Position numbers and translations under genes: made by a program. Shown here in pieces: positions 6,071 to 7,868 of a stretch of DNA of 7,868 bases; position 1 is the first letter of the stretch, and each line of letters starts with the position of its first letter. The notes below the pieces were generated by a model. That model did no database searches and was not told the origin of the DNA. It saw only the letters and a program-made list of their open reading frames with translations. Source of the stretch: Gammaproteobacteria bacterium (GTDB taxonomy: Bacteria; Pseudomonadota; Gammaproteobacteria; Steroidobacterales; Steroidobacteraceae); assembly GCA_030830595.1 (NCBI GenBank), contig JAURMS010000310.1:1-7868 (forward strand). The letters run 5' to 3'.

Positions 6071-7868
6071 ATGAGCGCCAAGCTTAGAGAATTGCTCGCG
6101 TCGAGCCCCCTGTCCGGCACTAACGCCGCCTACGTCGAAGACCTTTACGAACGCTTTCGGGAGGATCCAGGTTCGGTCCCGGCGACCTGGCGGGATTATT
6201 TCCGCTCCCTGGGTTCCGCGACCGGCGCGCCCCCGGGGGCCCCTCGTGCAGGAGCCGCCCCGCTGGAGGATGCCGAGGCCGAGGCCATCCGCAAGCAGGG
6301 GGCGGTTTCGCGCCTCATCCAGATCTACGCCAACCGTGGCCACCTGGTGGCGGATATCGATCCGCTCGGAATGATGCACCGGCCCCTCCCCAAGGTGATG
6401 GAACTCGGTTACCTGGGCCTCAACGAGGCCGACCTCGACCGTGATTTCTTCACCGGTAGCCGGACTCCCGGGATCCCCTCGCGGCTCAGGCTGCGGGAGA
6501 TCGTCGACAGCCTGAAAAAGATCTACACCGGGACCATCGGCGCCGAGTTCGCCCACGTCTCCAACACCGAAGAGCGCCTGTGGTTGCAGGACCGCTTCCA
6601 GGAAGGGCGGCTCAACCACCAGTTCACGCCGGATGAACAGGTCAACATCCTGTGGCAGCTGACTGCTGCGGAGGGGCTCGAGCGCTACCTGCACACCCGT
6701 TACGTTGGCCAGAAGCGCTTTGGCCTGGAGGGTGGCGATGCCCTGATCCCCTTGCTGGACGACCTGGTGCAGCGCTGTGGCGCCGGCGGCGTCGAGGAAA
6801 TCGTCATCGGCATGGCCCACCGTGGGCGGCTGAACGTCCTGGTGAACGTGCTGGGCAAATCGCCTGCCGAACTGTTCTCCGAGTTCGAGGGCACCTACGA
6901 CACGACTGCGCTCAAGGGCTCCGGCGACGTCAAGTATCACAAGGGATTTTCCGCAGACCTCAAGACTCCGGGTGGCAACGTGCACACCGCGCTGGCCTTC
7001 AACCCCTCGCACCTGGAGGTGGTCAACCCCGTGGTGGAAGGGTCGGTCAGGGCGCGCCAGGACCGGCGCAGCGACAAGGTCGGATCCAGCGTCGTGCCCG
7101 TGCTCATCCACGGTGACGCCGCCTTTGCCGGCCAGGGCGTGGTCATGGAAACCCTGCAGCTGTCTCAGGCTCGTTTCTACAGCACGGGCGGCACGGTGCA
7201 CCTGATCATCAACAACCAGGTGGGCTTCACCACCAGCGAGCCCAGGGACGCGCGCTCCACGCTGTATTGCAGCGACGTCGCGAAAATGATCGAAGCGCCG
7301 ATCTTCCACGTGAATGCTGACGACCCCGAGGCGGTGGTCTACGTCGGACGCCTGGCCCTGGAATACCGTCAGCGCTTCCACAAGGACGTGGTCATCGACC
7401 TGGTCTGCTATCGCCGTCACGGCCACAACGAGGCCGACGAGCCGGCTGCGACCCAACCGCTCATGTACCAGGTGATCCGGCAGCATCCCACGGCCCGGCA
7501 ACTCTACGCCGACGGCTTGGTCTCCGCCGGGGTGGTCGATGCCGCCTTCGTGGCGGACATGGTCCAGCGCTATCGGTCCGGCCTGGAAGAGGGCCTGCCG
7601 CAGGCCCGGGCCTTCGTGGGCACTTCCGGCAATCGCTTCACCGTGGACTGGACCCGACACCTGTCTGCCGACCCGGTCGAACAGGCCGATTCCGGCGTTC
7701 CCGTCGCGGCGCTCAGGGAGATCGGTGCCAAGCTGTCCGAGCTGCCGGCCGGTTTTACGCTGCACCCGCGGGTGGCGCGGGTGGTCGAGGGCCTCACCGA
7801 CCGCTCCCGGCTGCTGCGCCACTCCTGGGTGATGGACACCGCCACCGTGGAGGGGGGCAATGCGGGGA
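6071..7868 (+). CDS. sucA: 2-oxoglutarate dehydrogenase E1 component, N-terminal 599 codons (3' end outside the window)
   Basis: The thiamine-diphosphate decarboxylase subunit of the 2-oxoglutarate dehydrogenase complex (EC 1.2.4.2), which decarboxylates 2-oxoglutarate in the cytoplasmic TCA cycle and passes the succinyl group to E2 (SucB). The frame is open from ATG 6071 to the window end. Seen: the E1 N-terminal segment SSPLSGTNAAYVEDLYERF, expected to contact the complex core; a short Ala/Gly/Pro-rich linker near residues 49-70; TAAEGLERYL; GMAHRGRLNVLVNVLGK (H250); GDVKYHKGFS (H290); the ThDP/Mg motif, GDA at 348-350 through INN at 380-382; and RRHGHNEADEP (H450-P458). H250 and H290 correspond to the substrate-site histidines His260 and His298 of E. 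coli SucA. Family length is about 930-945, so the transketolase-like pyrimidine domain and C-terminal domain are missing. In many gammaproteobacteria sucA follows sdhB; here it follows a divergent gene and so likely has its own promoter. The last 10 or so residues fit the family poorly. Confidence 0.97.
   Translation, partial: MSAKLRELLASSPLSGTNAAYVEDLYERFREDPGSVPATWRDYFRSLGSATGAPPGAPRAGAAPLEDAEAEAIRKQGAVSRLIQIYANRGHLVADIDPLGMMHRPLPKVMELGYLGLNEADLDRDFFTGSRTPGIPSRLRLREIVDSLKKIYTGTIGAEFAHVSNTEERLWLQDRFQEGRLNHQFTPDEQVNILWQLTAAEGLERYLHTRYVGQKRFGLEGGDALIPLLDDLVQRCGAGGVEEIVIGMAHRGRLNVLVNVLGKSPAELFSEFEGTYDTTALKGSGDVKYHKGFSADLKTPGGNVHTALAFNPSHLEVVNPVVEGSVRARQDRRSDKVGSSVVPVLIHGDAAFAGQGVVMETLQLSQARFYSTGGTVHLIINNQVGFTTSEPRDARSTLYCSDVAKMIEAPIFHVNADDPEAVVYVGRLALEYRQRFHKDVVIDLVCYRRHGHNEADEPAATQPLMYQVIRQHPTARQLYADGLVSAGVVDAAFVADMVQRYRSGLEEGLPQARAFVGTSGNRFTVDWTRHLSADPVEQADSGVPVAALREIGAKLSELPAGFTLHPRVARVVEGLTDRSRLLRHSWVMDTATVEGGNAG

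Noticed and set aside
4936..6087. A 383-codon plus-strand open frame opposite the M20 peptidase and its upstream gap
   Set aside because: It runs antisense to a gene with all five zinc ligands in place, and its translation resembles no domain. It also crosses both the divergent promoter region and the sucA start.
5978..7822. A 614-codon open frame on the minus strand opposite sucA
   Set aside because: It is the antisense shadow of sucA, whose plus-strand frame shows an unbroken catalytic domain. Long antisense frames are expected in such GC-rich coding DNA. The translation shows no family motif.
1..7868. tRNA, rRNA, CRISPR array, insertion sequence or attachment site
   Set aside because: Reading both strands I found no cloverleaf-like segment, regularly spaced repeats, transposase motif or terminal inverted repeats. 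The window is filled by the six genes.

Overview
The window is 7,868 bases of gene-dense, GC-rich DNA that looks like a proteobacterial chromosome. The best phylogenetic cue is the 2-oxoglutarate dehydrogenase E1 (SucA) reading frame at the right end. It follows the gammaproteobacterial SucA pattern closely through the thiamine diphosphate region. A periplasmic c-type cytochrome/PQQ dehydrogenase fits an aerobic, respiring Gram-negative bacterium, probably a gammaproteobacterium. I cannot name the genus. There is no RNA gene, CRISPR array, insertion sequence or phage gene that I can support.

Layout from left to right. (1) A plus-strand pair: the C-terminal half of a GT4-type glycosyltransferase (1-609, cut by the window edge), overlapping by 4 bases a 12-helix major facilitator transporter of the Spinster-like type (606-1967, TTG start). 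(2) A 4-base convergent junction. (3) A minus-strand pair: a secreted cytochrome c/PQQ eight-bladed quinoprotein dehydrogenase resembling polyvinyl-alcohol dehydrogenases (4556-2700), followed after 8 bases by alpha-acetolactate decarboxylase (2691-1972, GTG start). (4) Upstream of these on the same strand, after 73 bases holding a possible promoter and a 17-base inverted repeat, an exported M20-family zinc metallopeptidase of the carboxypeptidase G2 type (5943-4630). (5) A 127-base divergent intergenic region with a perfect TATAAT box whose opposite strand also reads as a -10 box. (6) sucA on the plus strand (6071 to the window end, truncated at codon 599).

How the genes may work together: the most distinctive unit is the quinoprotein-acetolactate decarboxylase pair. 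The decarboxylase makes acetoin in the cytoplasm. The neighbouring dehydrogenase belongs to a family that oxidises secondary alcohols in the periplasm and passes electrons to cytochrome c. Tight linkage suggests a C4 acetoin/2,3-butanediol/diacetyl function, but the substrate is an inference. The M20 enzyme is probably exported and may salvage peptides or N-acyl/glutamyl conjugates. sucA is core TCA-cycle metabolism and probably unrelated except for the shared promoter region. The glycosyltransferase and transporter appear to be the end of a surface-polysaccharide or glycoconjugate operon lying to the left.

Nearly all the window is coding. The only gene-free stretches are 1968-1971, 2692-2699, 4557-4629 and 5944-6070, none longer than 300 bases.
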